From Paraburkholderia fungorum (GTDB lineage Bacteria > Pseudomonadota > Gammaproteobacteria > Burkholderiales > Burkholderiaceae), in assembly GCF_902833645.1 (NCBI RefSeq), contig NZ_CADFGE010000017.1, positions 124,001 through 188,000 of the forward strand: a stretch of DNA of 64,000 bases. Direction: 5' to 3'. The notes under the pieces are model-generated. The model saw nothing but the letters and a program-made list of their open reading frames with translations. It made no database searches and was not told the origin of the DNA. Numbering within the stretch: position 1 is the stretch's first letter; each line of letters starts with the position of its first letter. Made by a program: the position numbers and the translations under genes. Below, piece by piece: positions 18,431 through 27,818 of the stretch.

Positions 18431-19768
18431 ATGAAACCCGTTATTGCCCTGGTTGGGCGCCCCAATGTGGGGAAATCCACGCTATTCAACCGTCTCACGC
18501 GTACGCGTGATGCGCTGGTTGCCGACCTGCCCGGTCTCACCCGCGATCGCCATTATGGCGAGGGTCGCGCCGGCGACCGGCCGTATCTGGTCGTCGATAC
18601 GGGCGGTTTCGAGCCTGTCGCGAAAGACGGCATCCTGCATGAGATGGCGCGTCAAACCCGTCAGGCGGTCGAGGAATCGGACATCGTCGTGTTCATCGTC
18701 GACGGCCGCAATGGTCTCGCGCCGCAAGACAAGACGATTGCCGACTACCTGCGCAAGGTCGGCCGGCCAATTTTCCTCGTCGTCAACAAGGCCGAGGGGA
18801 TGAAGTACAGCGCGGTGGCCGCCGACTTCTACGAACTCGGTCTCGGCGACCCGCGCGCGATCTCGGCCGCGCATGGCGACGGCGTCACCGAAATGATCAA
18901 CGAGGCACTCGGCGTCGCGTACGCCGGGCAGCCGGAAGAGAGCGACGAGGGAAAGCCGGCGCACGGTGTAAAGATCGCGATCGTCGGCCGGCCGAATGTC
19001 GGCAAGTCGACCCTGATCAATGCACTGGTGGGCGAAGAGCGCGTGATTGCGTTCGACATGCCGGGCACCACGCGCGATTCGATCTACGTCGACTTCGAAC
19101 GTCAAGGCAAGCCGTATACGCTGATCGATACGGCCGGTCTGCGCCGCCGCGGCAAGGTGTTCGAAGCGATCGAGAAGTTCTCGGTGGTGAAAACGCTGCA
19201 GGCGATTTCGGACGCGAACGTCGTGATCCTGCTGCTCGATGCACGTCAGGACATCTCGGAACAGGATGCGCACATTGCCGGCTTCGTGGTGGAGCAGGGC
19301 CGTGCGCTGGTCGTGGGCGTGAACAAATGGGACGGTCTCGATCCGCATGTGCGCGACCGCACCAAGGCAGACCTCGAGCGCAAATTAAAATTTCTCGACT
19401 TCGCCAAATTTCACTTCATTTCCGCTGCGGAAAAAACCGGCATTGGCCCGCTGATGCGCTCGGTCGACGACGCCTACAAGGCCGCCATGACCAAGCTGCC
19501 GACGCCGAAACTGACGCGTGCGCTGATCGATGCGGTGGAATTCCAGCAGCCGCGCCGCCGCGGCCCGGTGCGCCCGAAGCTGCGCTATGCGCACCAGGGC
19601 GGCCAGAATCCGCCGATCATCGTGATTCACGGAAATGCGCTCGATGCGATCACCGACACGTACAAACGCTACCTCGAAAACCGCTTCAGGGAAACTTTCA
19701 AGCTGACAGGGACTCCATTGCGCATAGAGTTCAGATCGTCGACGAACCCTTACGCGGACAAAGGCTGA
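18431..19768 (+). CDS. der: ribosome biogenesis GTPase Der (EngA)
   Basis: Protein of 445 residues with two tandem GTPase domains and a C-terminal KH-like domain, required for 50S subunit assembly. Walker A motifs GRPNVGKS occur at residues 9-16 and again at about 186-193, the defining feature of Der. DLPGLTRDRHYG and DMPGTTRDSIY are the switch II regions. The ATG at 18431 puts the first G1 motif at its usual place. It ends 155 bp before hfq. Confidence 0.98.
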   Translation: MKPVIALVGRPNVGKSTLFNRLTRTRDALVADLPGLTRDRHYGEGRAGDRPYLVVDTGGFEPVAKDGILHEMARQTRQAVEESDIVVFIVDGRNGLAPQDKTIADYLRKVGRPIFLVVNKAEGMKYSAVAADFYELGLGDPRAISAAHGDGVTEMINEALGVAYAGQPEESDEGKPAHGVKIAIVGRPNVGKSTLINALVGEERVIAFDMPGTTRDSIYVDFERQGKPYTLIDTAGLRRRGKVFEAIEKFSVVKTLQAISDANVVILLLDARQDISEQDAHIAGFVVEQGRALVVGVNKWDGLDPHVRDRTKADLERKLKFLDFAKFHFISAAEKTGIGPLMRSVDDAYKAAMTKLPTPKLTRALIDAVEFQQPRRRGPVRPKLRYAHQGGQNPPIIVIHGNALDAITDTYKRYLENRFRETFKLTGTPLRIEFRSSTNPYADKG

Positions 19769-19843
19769 AATTCAGGCTGAAACCCGCGTGCGTGCTGGGT
19801 TTGGCCGCCAGGGCCGCCTGCTCGCGCAAAAATGAAAATCGGC

Positions 19844-19849
19844 TATAGT
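19844..19849 (+). promoter_or_regulatory. candidate -10 box of hfq
   Basis: TATAGT in an AT-richer stretch, 75 bp upstream of the hfq ATG. No good -35 hexamer was found, so the call is tentative. Confidence 0.35.
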
Positions 19850-19923
19850 GTAGCGGTTGGCGGCGGATCCCTTTTTCCTTCGTCGCCAATTCAGTCAACC
19901 TGCAAAAAAATACGGAGTTTGCT

Positions 19924-20160
19924 ATGAGCAACAAAGGGCAATTGTTACAAGACCCGTTTTTGAACGCACTGCGTAAAGAGCATGTGCCGGTGTCGATCTA
20001 CCTGGTCAACGGCATCAAGCTTCAAGGGAACATCGAATCGTTCGACCAGTACGTCGTGTTGCTCCGGAATACGGTCACCCAGATGGTCTACAAGCACGCC
20101 ATTTCGACTGTCGTGCCGGCCCGTCCGGTGAATTTCCACCCGGATTCCGAACAGTCCTAA
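19924..20160 (+). CDS. hfq: RNA chaperone Hfq
   Basis: Protein of 78 residues, the hexameric Sm-like RNA chaperone that pairs small RNAs with mRNAs. The Sm1 motif (NGIKLQGNIESFDQYVVLL) and Sm2 motif (YKHAIST) are intact. The protein is short, lacking the long disordered C-terminal tail of E. coli Hfq (102 residues), as is normal in betaproteobacteria. GGAG at 19914-19917 is its ribosome site. It heads hfq-hflX-hflK-hflC as in E. coli. Confidence 0.98.
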   Translation: MSNKGQLLQDPFLNALRKEHVPVSIYLVNGIKLQGNIESFDQYVVLLRNTVTQMVYKHAISTVVPARPVNFHPDSEQS

Positions 20161-20190
20161 CCCCCGTCGCGGCCGGCGTAGCGTCGCCCG

Positions 20191-21405
20191 TTGGCGATTA
20201 CTCCCGGCCGCCTCATTTTGATACCGTCCAATTTGATCAATGCAGCGCTTGTCGGCATCGACTTCGGTAAGATCGATTTCGAAGCCAGTCTCGAAGAACT
20301 CAGCCTGCTCGCGCAAAGCGCGGGCGCGAATCCCATAGTCACCCTCACTGGGCGCCGGTCCAGTCCCGACGCCAAGATGTTCGTCGGCAGCGGCAAGGCC
20401 GAAGAACTGCGTCTTGCGTGTGAGGCGAACGACATCGAACTCGTCATTTTCAATCACGCACTGGCTCCCGCGCAGCAGCGCAATCTGGAGCAGGCGCTTA
20501 ACCGCCGCGTGATCGATCGCACCAGCCTCATCCTCGATATTTTTGCGCAACGCGCCCGCAGCCACGAAGGCAAGCTGCAGGTAGAGCTCGCTCAATTGCA
20601 GTACTTATCGACGCGGCTAATCCGCGCATGGACCCACCTCGAACGCCAGAAAGGCGGTATCGGTTTGCGCGGCCCAGGCGAAACGCAGCTCGAGACCGAC
20701 CGCCGTTTGATCGGCGAGCGCATCAAGGCGCTCAAGACCCGGCTCGAGAAGCTGCGCCGTCAGCATGGCACGCAGCGCCGCGCGCGCAGTCGTAACCAGA
20801 CCATGTCGGTGTCGCTCGTCGGCTATACGAACGCGGGCAAATCCACACTTTTCAATGCGCTGACGAAGGCCCAGGCGTACGCGGCCGACCAGCTGTTCGC
20901 CACGCTGGATACCACGTCGCGCCGCGTCTATCTGGGCGACGAAGCCGGCCAGGTGGTGGTGTCCGACACGGTCGGTTTCATCCGCGAATTGCCTCACCAG
21001 CTGGTGGCGGCTTTCCGCGCCACCCTCGAAGAAACCATCCACGCCGACCTGCTGCTGCATGTGGTCGACGCGTCGAGCGCCGTGCGGCTCGACCAGATCG
21101 ACCAGGTGAACGAGGTGTTGCACGCAATCGGTGCGGACACGATCCGTCAGGTGCTGGTGTTCAACAAGATCGACGCCGTGCCGGAGTTGGCGGCTCGTGG
21201 GGACGCGGTCGAGCGGGATGAGTATGGTAATATTTCGCGCGTCTTTTTGAGCGCGCGCACGGGGCAAGGGCTGGATACATTGCGCGCTGCCATCGCTGAA
21301 ATCGCTACTGCCGAACCTCTCTCCGATACGCTGGTCGATCTGTCGGAAGAAGACCGGTCGGCAGCACCACGCGAGGACCGCAAGGTCTCAGAACTCGGGC
21401 ACTGA
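20191..21405 (+). CDS. hflX: ribosome-associated GTPase HflX
   Basis: Protein of up to 404 residues. HflX splits stalled or heat-damaged ribosomes. The N-terminal HflX domain contains GRRSSPDAKMFVGSGKAEEL and the glycine-rich GGIGLRGPGETQLETDRR linker. The GTPase domain has G1 GYTNAGKS at about residues 211-218, G3 DTVGFI and G4 NKID. The start is uncertain: the open frame has TTG at 20191 and another TTG at 20233, where the sequence LINAALVGIDFG begins as in relatives. Neither has a clear ribosome site, so translational coupling to hfq (stop at 20160) is possible. Confidence 0.95.
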   Translation: MAITPGRLILIPSNLINAALVGIDFGKIDFEASLEELSLLAQSAGANPIVTLTGRRSSPDAKMFVGSGKAEELRLACEANDIELVIFNHALAPAQQRNLEQALNRRVIDRTSLILDIFAQRARSHEGKLQVELAQLQYLSTRLIRAWTHLERQKGGIGLRGPGETQLETDRRLIGERIKALKTRLEKLRRQHGTQRRARSRNQTMSVSLVGYTNAGKSTLFNALTKAQAYAADQLFATLDTTSRRVYLGDEAGQVVVSDTVGFIRELPHQLVAAFRATLEETIHADLLLHVVDASSAVRLDQIDQVNEVLHAIGADTIRQVLVFNKIDAVPELAARGDAVERDEYGNISRVFLSARTGQGLDTLRAAIAEIATAEPLSDTLVDLSEEDRSAAPREDRKVSELGH

Positions 21406-21454
21406 CCCGCTCCAATTGCACTGACCCGCTGTCTACTCTGGTGAACGAACACAG

Positions 21455-22846
21455 GTGAACGATTACAACGAGCGGAGTATCTGGCTGCGCATGCGCGCCA
21501 TGCTTTCACTGAACGATCCGCGCTGGGGCCGGGGCGACGGCAATGGCGATCGCCAACGGCCCAACGAACCCAAGCGTCCGTCGACCAAGGACGGTGAAGG
21601 TCCGCCCGATCTCGACGAGATGTGGCGCGATTTCAACCGCCGTCTGAGCCGGGTGTTCGGTCGCAAGGGCGGCGGAGCGGGCGGTGGCCGCCCGGACAAC
21701 GGTCGCGGTGCGCGCATTGGCGTAGGCATCGTGATCGGCGTGCTGATCGCGATCTATCTCGGCAGCGGCGTGTTCGTCGTGCAGGATGGCCAGGCCGGCG
21801 TCGTGATGCAGTTCGGCAAGTATCGCTACACGGCCGGGCAGGGCGTTCACTGGCGTCTGCCGTATCCGTTCGAAGCGCATGAACTCGTCAATATCGGCCA
21901 GATCCGCCAGGTGGAGGTCGGCCGTAACAATGTGGTGCGTCTCGCTAACGTGAAGGACGCGTCGATGCTCACGCACGACGCCGATATCGTCGACGTGCGC
22001 TTTGCCGTGCAGTATCAGGTGAGCAAGCCGACCGACTATCTTTTCCGCAGCGTCGATCCCGATCAGAGCGTCATGCAGGCCGCGCAAGCCGCGGTGCGCA
22101 ACATCGTCGGCGCGCGTAGCACCAACGACATCCTCTATCAGGATCGCGAAGCAATTCGCCAGCAACTGATGGCGTCGATTCAGCAATCCCTGGATGAATA
22201 CCAGTCCGGCCTCGCCGTGACCGGCGTCACGATCCAGGGCGTGCAGGTGCCTGACCAGGTGCAAGCCGCTTTCGACGATGCCGCCAAGGTGCGTCAGGAC
22301 AACGAGCGCGCCAAAAACGAAGCGCAGGCCTATGCGGCCCAGTTGCTGCCGCGCGCGCAGGCCGACGTCGCGCGTCAGATCGACGAAGCGAAAACGTACA
22401 GCGATAAGACCGTGGCGCAGGCGCAAGGCGACGCCGAACGCTTCAAGCAGGTCTACGCGCAGTACTCGAAAGCGCCCGCTGTGATTCGCGAGCGTATGTA
22501 CCTGGAAACCATGCAGCAGATCTACTCGAATACGACCAAGGTGTTTGTGGACAGCAAGAGCGGCAACAACGTGCTGTATCTGCCGCTCGATAAACTGGTC
22601 GAGCAGACTCGCCAGCGCGTCGCCGATGCGGCAGCGGCCGCTTCGGGTGCAGCGGCATCGGCGGGTGCGCCGGGTGCCGTCCCGCAAGGCACGAGCAGCG
22701 CGGCACCATCTGCCGCCGCGCCTTCCGCTGCTGCTTCCACACCCGCCGCGGTCGCGACGCCTGCCAGCCAGGCCGCCGCCAGCAGCGACGCACTCCGTTC
22801 ACGCGACTCCTTCCGCAGCCGTATGCGTGAAGACGACGTTCAATAA
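21455..22846 (+). CDS. hflK: FtsH protease modulator subunit HflK
   Basis: Protein of 463 residues of the SPFH (stomatin/prohibitin) family. With HflC it forms a large cage around the FtsH protease in the inner membrane. A Gly/Arg-rich cytoplasmic N-terminus precedes a transmembrane helix at about residues 90-110 (IGVGIVIGVLIAIYLGSGVF), then the SPFH domain and an Ala/Ser-rich tail of about 75 residues. The start is a GTG at 21455; ATG codons at 21491 and 21500 are alternatives. It ends 12 bp before hflC. Confidence 0.96.
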   Translation: MNDYNERSIWLRMRAMLSLNDPRWGRGDGNGDRQRPNEPKRPSTKDGEGPPDLDEMWRDFNRRLSRVFGRKGGGAGGGRPDNGRGARIGVGIVIGVLIAIYLGSGVFVVQDGQAGVVMQFGKYRYTAGQGVHWRLPYPFEAHELVNIGQIRQVEVGRNNVVRLANVKDASMLTHDADIVDVRFAVQYQVSKPTDYLFRSVDPDQSVMQAAQAAVRNIVGARSTNDILYQDREAIRQQLMASIQQSLDEYQSGLAVTGVTIQGVQVPDQVQAAFDDAAKVRQDNERAKNEAQAYAAQLLPRAQADVARQIDEAKTYSDKTVAQAQGDAERFKQVYAQYSKAPAVIRERMYLETMQQIYSNTTKVFVDSKSGNNVLYLPLDKLVEQTRQRVADAAAAASGAAASAGAPGAVPQGTSSAAPSAAAPSAAASTPAAVATPASQAAASSDALRSRDSFRSRMREDDVQ

Positions 22847-22858
22847 GGAGCGCACATC

Positions 22859-23761
22859 ATGAACAAGATCATTGCGCTCGTCGTCGCCTTAGTCATCGTG
22901 CTGTTTGCCGCATCGTCGATGGTATTCGTGGTCGACCAGCGGCATATGGCCGTGCTGTCCTCGCATGGCGACACCGCGCCCGTATTGCTGGGGCCCGGCC
23001 TCCATGTGAAGCTGCCGCCGCCGTTGCAAACGCTCACGCTGGTCGATAACCGCATCCAGTCGCTCGACGCGCCGGATGAAGACCGCTTCGTCACGTCGGA
23101 CAAAACCGATCTGCTGGCTAACCCGGTCATCAAATACCGCGTGACCGATCCGCTGAAGCTGCTCGCCGAAACCAAGGGCGATGTGCAAAGCCTGTCGGAC
23201 CGCCTGGCGCTGCTGTCGCGCGGCGCGCTCGGCGACGCGTTCAGCAAGGTCACGCTGACCGATGCGCTGGCGAAGCAGCAAGCCGTTGCCGACGAAGCCC
23301 GCGGCGCGATGGACAAAGCCGCGGCATCGCTGGGCGTTTCGGTGCTCGACGTGCAACTCACGCGAGTCGATTTCCCGGCGGCGATGGCCGACTCAGTCTA
23401 CAAGCGGATGATCGCCGCACGCGAGCAGGTGGCGGCCGACGAACGTGCGAAGGGTACGGCCGAGGCTGATCAGATCAAGGCGGACGCGCTCGGCCAGCAA
23501 CAGGCGATTCTCGCGGACGGCTATCGTCAGGCCCAGACCATCAAGGGCGAGGGCGATGCCAAGGCAGCGGAAATCGCGGCCGCGGCGTACGGTAGCGACC
23601 CGCAGTTCTACCAGTTTTATCAAAGCATGCAGGCATACAGGAACACCTTCAAGCCGGGCGACGTGATCGTGGTCGACCCGAGCAGCGAGTTCTTCCGCTT
23701 CATGCGTAGCCCGACCGGCGGCGCAGCCCCGGACGCTTCCGCGGCACCGCGCAAACACTGA
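22859..23761 (+). CDS. hflC: FtsH protease modulator subunit HflC
   Basis: Protein of 300 residues, partner of HflK. An N-terminal membrane anchor (about residues 4-22, IIALVVALVIVLFAASSMV) is followed by the SPFH domain and a helical region rich in Ala, Glu and Gln (ADERAKGTAEADQIKADALG). The ATG is preceded by AAGGAG. The hflK-hflC pair is almost certainly one transcript. Confidence 0.97.
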   Translation: MNKIIALVVALVIVLFAASSMVFVVDQRHMAVLSSHGDTAPVLLGPGLHVKLPPPLQTLTLVDNRIQSLDAPDEDRFVTSDKTDLLANPVIKYRVTDPLKLLAETKGDVQSLSDRLALLSRGALGDAFSKVTLTDALAKQQAVADEARGAMDKAAASLGVSVLDVQLTRVDFPAAMADSVYKRMIAAREQVAADERAKGTAEADQIKADALGQQQAILADGYRQAQTIKGEGDAKAAEIAAAAYGSDPQFYQFYQSMQAYRNTFKPGDVIVVDPSSEFFRFMRSPTGGAAPDASAAPRKH

Positions 23762-23805
23762 TAACCGGAACGCCGCGGCATCCGCATCGCGGCCCCTTGA
23801 TTCGC

Positions 23806-23997
23806 ATGGACATAGCCGGCTCGTTACTGCTCGCGATCGCATTGATGCTGATTATCGAAGGGATGTTTCCCTTCGTTTTTCCGAGCGCCTGGCGCGATAC
23901 GTTCCGTAAAATTGCGGAACGGCCCCCCCAACAGATTCGCATCGGCGGGCTGATCGTGATGGTGCTCGGACTGATCCTGCTGTTCATCGTGACCTGA
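23806..23997 (+). CDS. DUF2065 family small membrane protein (YjeT-like)
   Basis: Protein of 63 residues with two hydrophobic helices (about 3-23 and 43-61) joined by FPSAWRDTFRKIAERPPQQI, the DUF2065 pattern. In E. coli the relative yjeT also lies just downstream of hflC. Function is unknown; the position suggests a link to the HflKC/FtsH membrane complex, but this is inference. I start at the ATG 23806 rather than the TTG 23797. Confidence 0.85.
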   Translation: MDIAGSLLLAIALMLIIEGMFPFVFPSAWRDTFRKIAERPPQQIRIGGLIVMVLGLILLFIVT

Positions 23998-24216
23998 CGG
24001 GGCGTTTGCGCGACGCGCTTCGCAGCGTACCGTTGCACTGGCGAAATGCGCTGCGGGCAGCGGCGCGGCAATAGCGAGCGCTGTGGCTGGCCGAGGGGCT
24101 GCGAAGGAAGGGCGGCCCCACGCCCGCTACAGCCCCCAAAATAGAGCCGTCGCCCGCCATTCACACTTACTTACCGGCGCCCCAGTCGCCGTGTTCAACG
24201 TCGTAGGACTGTATCG

Positions 24217-25368
24217 ATGTCGACCTGGTTACTTCCCGAGAATATCGCCGACGTGCTGCCGTCGGAAGCCCGCAAGATCGAAGAATTGCGGCGCCGTTTG
24301 CTGGACCGTTTCCGCTCGTACGGCTACGAGATGGTGATGCCGCCGCTGCTCGAATACATCGAGTCGCTGCTCACCGGCGGCGGCCACGATCTGAATCTGC
24401 GCACGTTCAAGCTCGTCGATCAGATGTCCGGGCGCACGCTCGGTCTGCGCGCGGACATTACGCCGCAGGTCGCGCGTATCGACGCGCACTTGCTGAATCG
24501 TCAGGGCGTGACGCGCCTCTGCTATGCCGGCAATGTGGCGCATACGCGTCCGCGCGGCCTGCACGCCACGCGTGAGCAGATTCAGATCGGCGCGGAAATC
24601 TACGGTCACGCCGGCCTCGAGGCGGATCTGGAAATCCAGCAGTTGATGCTCGACGCACTGCGTCTGGCCGGCCTCGCGAAAGTGCGGCTCGACTTGTGTC
24701 ACGCGGGCGTGCTCGCCGCGCTGATCGAAGCGGAGCCGGCGGCGGCCGAGTTGGGTCAATCGCTCTACGACGCGTTGGCGGGCAAGGACGTGCCGCGCCT
24801 CGTCGAACTGACCGCGAATCTCACGCCGGTCACGCGCGACGCTTTGCGCTCGCTTCCCACGCTCTACGGCGACGCATCGGTACTCGACGAAGCCCGCGCG
24901 CGCTTGCCGAACGCACCCGCGATTGCCCGCGCGCTCGACGACCTCGCGTTCCTCGCGAGCCAGGTGGAAGGCGCCGAAGTCATGATCGACCTGGCCGATT
25001 TGCGCGGCTATGCCTACCACAGCGGCGTGATGTTCTCGGCATATGTCGATGGTGTGCCGAATGCGGTTGCGCGCGGCGGCCGTTACGACCACGTCGGCCA
25101 GGCCTACGGTCGCGCTCGCGCGGCAACCGGTTTCTCGCTCGATCTGCGCGAAGTCGCCCGTATTTCACCTGTCGAGGCCCGTAGCAGTGCGATTCTCGCG
25201 CCGTGGCAACACGACGACGCGCTGCGCGTGAGCGTCGCGGCGTTGCGCGATGCGGGTGAAGTCGTGATCCAGGCACTGCCTGGCCACGAGCACGATCTGG
25301 ACGAGTTCGCGTGCGACCGCGTGTTGGTCGAGCGCAACGGCGCGTGGGTGGTCGAACCGCGGCCCTGA
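24217..25368 (+). CDS. hisZ: ATP phosphoribosyltransferase regulatory subunit HisZ
   Basis: Protein of 383 residues, a class II histidyl-tRNA-synthetase-like protein lacking the C-terminal anticodon domain. With short-form HisG it makes the first enzyme of histidine synthesis. Recognisable HisRS-like blocks are RSYGYEMVMPPLLEYIE, LGLRADITPQVARI and YHSGVMFSAYVDG. The place between hflKC and purA is standard in betaproteobacteria; hisG itself is not in this window. A gap of 219 bp precedes it. Confidence 0.95.
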   Translation: MSTWLLPENIADVLPSEARKIEELRRRLLDRFRSYGYEMVMPPLLEYIESLLTGGGHDLNLRTFKLVDQMSGRTLGLRADITPQVARIDAHLLNRQGVTRLCYAGNVAHTRPRGLHATREQIQIGAEIYGHAGLEADLEIQQLMLDALRLAGLAKVRLDLCHAGVLAALIEAEPAAAELGQSLYDALAGKDVPRLVELTANLTPVTRDALRSLPTLYGDASVLDEARARLPNAPAIARALDDLAFLASQVEGAEVMIDLADLRGYAYHSGVMFSAYVDGVPNAVARGGRYDHVGQAYGRARAATGFSLDLREVARISPVEARSSAILAPWQHDDALRVSVAALRDAGEVVIQALPGHEHDLDEFACDRVLVERNGAWVVEPRP

Positions 25369-25548
25369 GTCCAAACTGAGTCCGGATAGTCAAACCGTTC
25401 GCGGGGCGACCGAAGGGCATTTCTGAAGGCGTCCAAAGCGTCGCCGGACCCGGCGCGGCTCCTCGCCGCGCTATTTTCGATATACCCACCATAACGTGCA
25501 TACCATTGAGCGGAAACGGAAAAATTCGGAAGGTTCCGCGAACATAGG

Positions 25549-25554
25549 TAGAAT
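25549..25554 (+). promoter_or_regulatory. candidate -10 box of purA
   Basis: TAGAAT 27 bp upstream of the purA ATG, with a weak -35 (TTCGGA, 25525-25530) at 18 bp spacing. It lies in an unusually AT-rich stretch for this window. Confidence 0.4.
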
Positions 25555-25581
25555 ACGTTTTTAACCAGCTTACGAAACAAC

Positions 25582-26928
25582 ATGTCTGCCAGCGCAGTGA
25601 ATGTGAACCCCGGGCGTAACGTCGTCGTCGTGGGAACCCAATGGGGTGATGAAGGCAAGGGCAAGATCGTCGACTGGCTGACGGACCACGCTCAAGGCGT
25701 CGTTCGCTTCCAGGGCGGTCACAATGCCGGTCACACGCTTATCATCGGCGGCAAGAAAACCATCTTGCGTCTGATTCCGTCGGGCATCATGCATCCCGGC
25801 GTCGCGTGCTACATCGGCAATGGCGTCGTGTTGTCGCCGGAAGCGCTGTTCAAGGAAATTGGCGAGCTCGAAGCCGCCGGGGTCGATGTTCAGAATCGCC
25901 TCTTCATTTCCGAAGCCACCACCCTGATCCTGCCGTATCACATTGCGATCGACCAGGGCCGCGAAGCGCGTCGTGGCGCGGGCAAGATCGGCACCACCGG
26001 CCGTGGCATCGGCCCGGCCTACGAAGACAAGGTGGCGCGCCGCGGTCTGCGCGTGCAAGACCTGTTCGAGCCGGAAAGCTTCGCCGAACGTCTGCGTGAA
26101 AATCTCGATTACCACAACTTCGTGCTGACCAAGTACCTGGGCGTCGCAGCTGTCGACTTCCAGCAAACGCTCGACACGATGCTGAGCTACGCCGACCGTC
26201 TGAAGCCGATGGTGACCGACGTGTCGCGTCGTCTGTACGACGAAAACGCCGCCGGCAACAATCTGCTGTTCGAAGGCGCGCAAGGCACGCTGCTCGATAT
26301 CGACCACGGCACCTATCCGTTCGTCACGTCGAGCAACTGCGTGGCCGGTGCGGCCACCGCGGGTGCGGGCGTCGGTCCGCAAAAGCTGAACTACATTCTC
26401 GGCATTACCAAGGCGTATTGCACGCGCGTCGGTTCGGGCCCGTTCCCGAGCGAACTGTACGACGCGGATAACGCCGCGCGCCAGGAAGCGATCGGCCTCG
26501 AACTGGCCACCGTCGGCAAGGAATTCGGTTCGGTCACCGGCCGTCCGCGCCGCACGGGCTGGCTCGACGCCGCCGCGCTGCGCCGTTCGATCCAGATCAA
26601 CGGTGTGTCGGGTCTTTGCATGACCAAGCTCGACGTGCTCGACGGCCTCGACGAAGTGAAGCTGTGCGTCGGCTACACGGTCGACGGCAAGCCGGTCGAT
26701 CTGCTGCCGCGTGGCGCGTCGGAAGTCGCGCGTTGCGTGCCGGTGTACGAAACTTTCCCCGGTTGGAAGGAAAGCACCGTCGGCATCACGCAGTGGGACA
26801 AGCTGCCGGCCAGCGCGCGTGCGTATCTGACCCGTGTGCAGGAAGTCGCGGGTATTCCGATCGACATGGTGTCGACCGGTCCGGATCGCGACGAAACGAT
26901 TCTGCTCCGTCATCCGTTCAAGGTTTAA
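25582..26928 (+). CDS. purA: adenylosuccinate synthetase
   Basis: Protein of 448 residues that joins IMP and aspartate using GTP, the first committed step to AMP. The P-loop-like GTQWGDEGKGK is at about residues 18-28, with GHNAGHT, GTTGRGIGPAYEDK and GAQGTLLDIDHGTYPFVT following. Length is normal. It is followed 3 bp later by a phosphoribosyltransferase gene, which fits a purine-linked operon. Confidence 0.98.
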   Translation: MSASAVNVNPGRNVVVVGTQWGDEGKGKIVDWLTDHAQGVVRFQGGHNAGHTLIIGGKKTILRLIPSGIMHPGVACYIGNGVVLSPEALFKEIGELEAAGVDVQNRLFISEATTLILPYHIAIDQGREARRGAGKIGTTGRGIGPAYEDKVARRGLRVQDLFEPESFAERLRENLDYHNFVLTKYLGVAAVDFQQTLDTMLSYADRLKPMVTDVSRRLYDENAAGNNLLFEGAQGTLLDIDHGTYPFVTSSNCVAGAATAGAGVGPQKLNYILGITKAYCTRVGSGPFPSELYDADNAARQEAIGLELATVGKEFGSVTGRPRRTGWLDAAALRRSIQINGVSGLCMTKLDVLDGLDEVKLCVGYTVDGKPVDLLPRGASEVARCVPVYETFPGWKESTVGITQWDKLPASARAYLTRVQEVAGIPIDMVSTGPDRDETILLRHPFKV

Positions 26929-26931
26929 GCC

Positions 26932-27516
26932 ATGGTTCAAGGTGTACCCATGATTGCGATGAAAGATCCGCGCAACGACGACAAGAACCTGTGGGTCGGC
27001 TGGGACGAGTATCACCGGCTGATCGAACTGCTGGCGTTGCAGGTGCACGAGTCGGGCTGGAAGTTCGACAAGATCCTGTGTCTCGCGCGCGGCGGTTTGC
27101 GCGTCGGCGATCAGCTTTCGCGTATTTACGATCTGCCGTTGGCGATTCTCGCCACCAGTTCGTATCGCGAAGCGGCCGGCACGGAGCAGGGCGAACTCGA
27201 CATCGCGCAATACATCACGATGACGCGCGGCGAATTGCACGGCAACGTGCTGCTGGTCGACGATCTGGTCGATTCCGGTGTGACGCTGGCACGTGTGCAG
27301 CAACATCTGAAGGAACGCTATCCGGCGATCACCGCGGTACGTTCGGCGGTGCTCTGGTACAAGGGTTGTTCGAAAGTGAAGCCCGACTACCACGTGCAGT
27401 ATCTGCCCACCAATCCGTGGATTCACCAGCCGTTCGAGGAATGGGACACGGTTCGTCCGCACAATCTCGGCGCGTGGATCAAGCGCGGTATGCAGCAGGA
27501 GTCGTCGGGCACGTGA
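26932..27516 (+). CDS. purine-type phosphoribosyltransferase
   Basis: Protein of 194 residues of the type I phosphoribosyltransferase family. The PRPP-binding motif LLVDDLVDSGVTL is at about residues 103-115, and LARGGLRVGDQLS forms the PPi loop region. It resembles xanthine/guanine phosphoribosyltransferases (Gpt-like), and its place 3 bp after purA supports a purine-salvage role. The exact base is not certain. In-frame ATGs at 26950 and 26959 are alternative starts. A strong terminator follows. Confidence 0.88.
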   Translation: MVQGVPMIAMKDPRNDDKNLWVGWDEYHRLIELLALQVHESGWKFDKILCLARGGLRVGDQLSRIYDLPLAILATSSYREAAGTEQGELDIAQYITMTRGELHGNVLLVDDLVDSGVTLARVQQHLKERYPAITAVRSAVLWYKGCSKVKPDYHVQYLPTNPWIHQPFEEWDTVRPHNLGAWIKRGMQQESSGT

Positions 27517-27818
27517 TGCGAGTTACGACGCCATACCTGTTGCGTCGTATCCCGTGCAGTACCTGCAAAACGGAGCCCGACCGGGCTCCGTTTTTTTTTG
27601 TGCGCTGCGTGTCCGTCGCGTAGGTTTTGCGCTGGCGCTTCGCGGAACGCGCGCACCTGCCCTCGTGAAACGTCTGACGTAGCAGACGTGCCCAAATCGC
27701 AGTGCTACACTTCGCGGACCATCCGCGTGGTGTATCCACAACAAGCCGGGCGGCGTCAGACGGGCAGTTTAAAATAGCGGTCGTTTTTTCCGCTCAGGGA
27801 ACGGATTTTCTCGCGTTT
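27517..27818. other. 302-bp intergenic region upstream of kup
   Basis: Contains a strong terminator (27571-27599), an inverted repeat (27670-27689), and a TAAAAT at 27770-27775 that may be the kup -10 box. No gene is seen. Confidence 0.45.
27571..27599 (+). terminator. strong rho-independent terminator
   Basis: CGGAGCCC / GGGCTCCG stem with a GACC loop followed by nine T residues. It ends the purA-phosphoribosyltransferase transcript. Confidence 0.92.
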
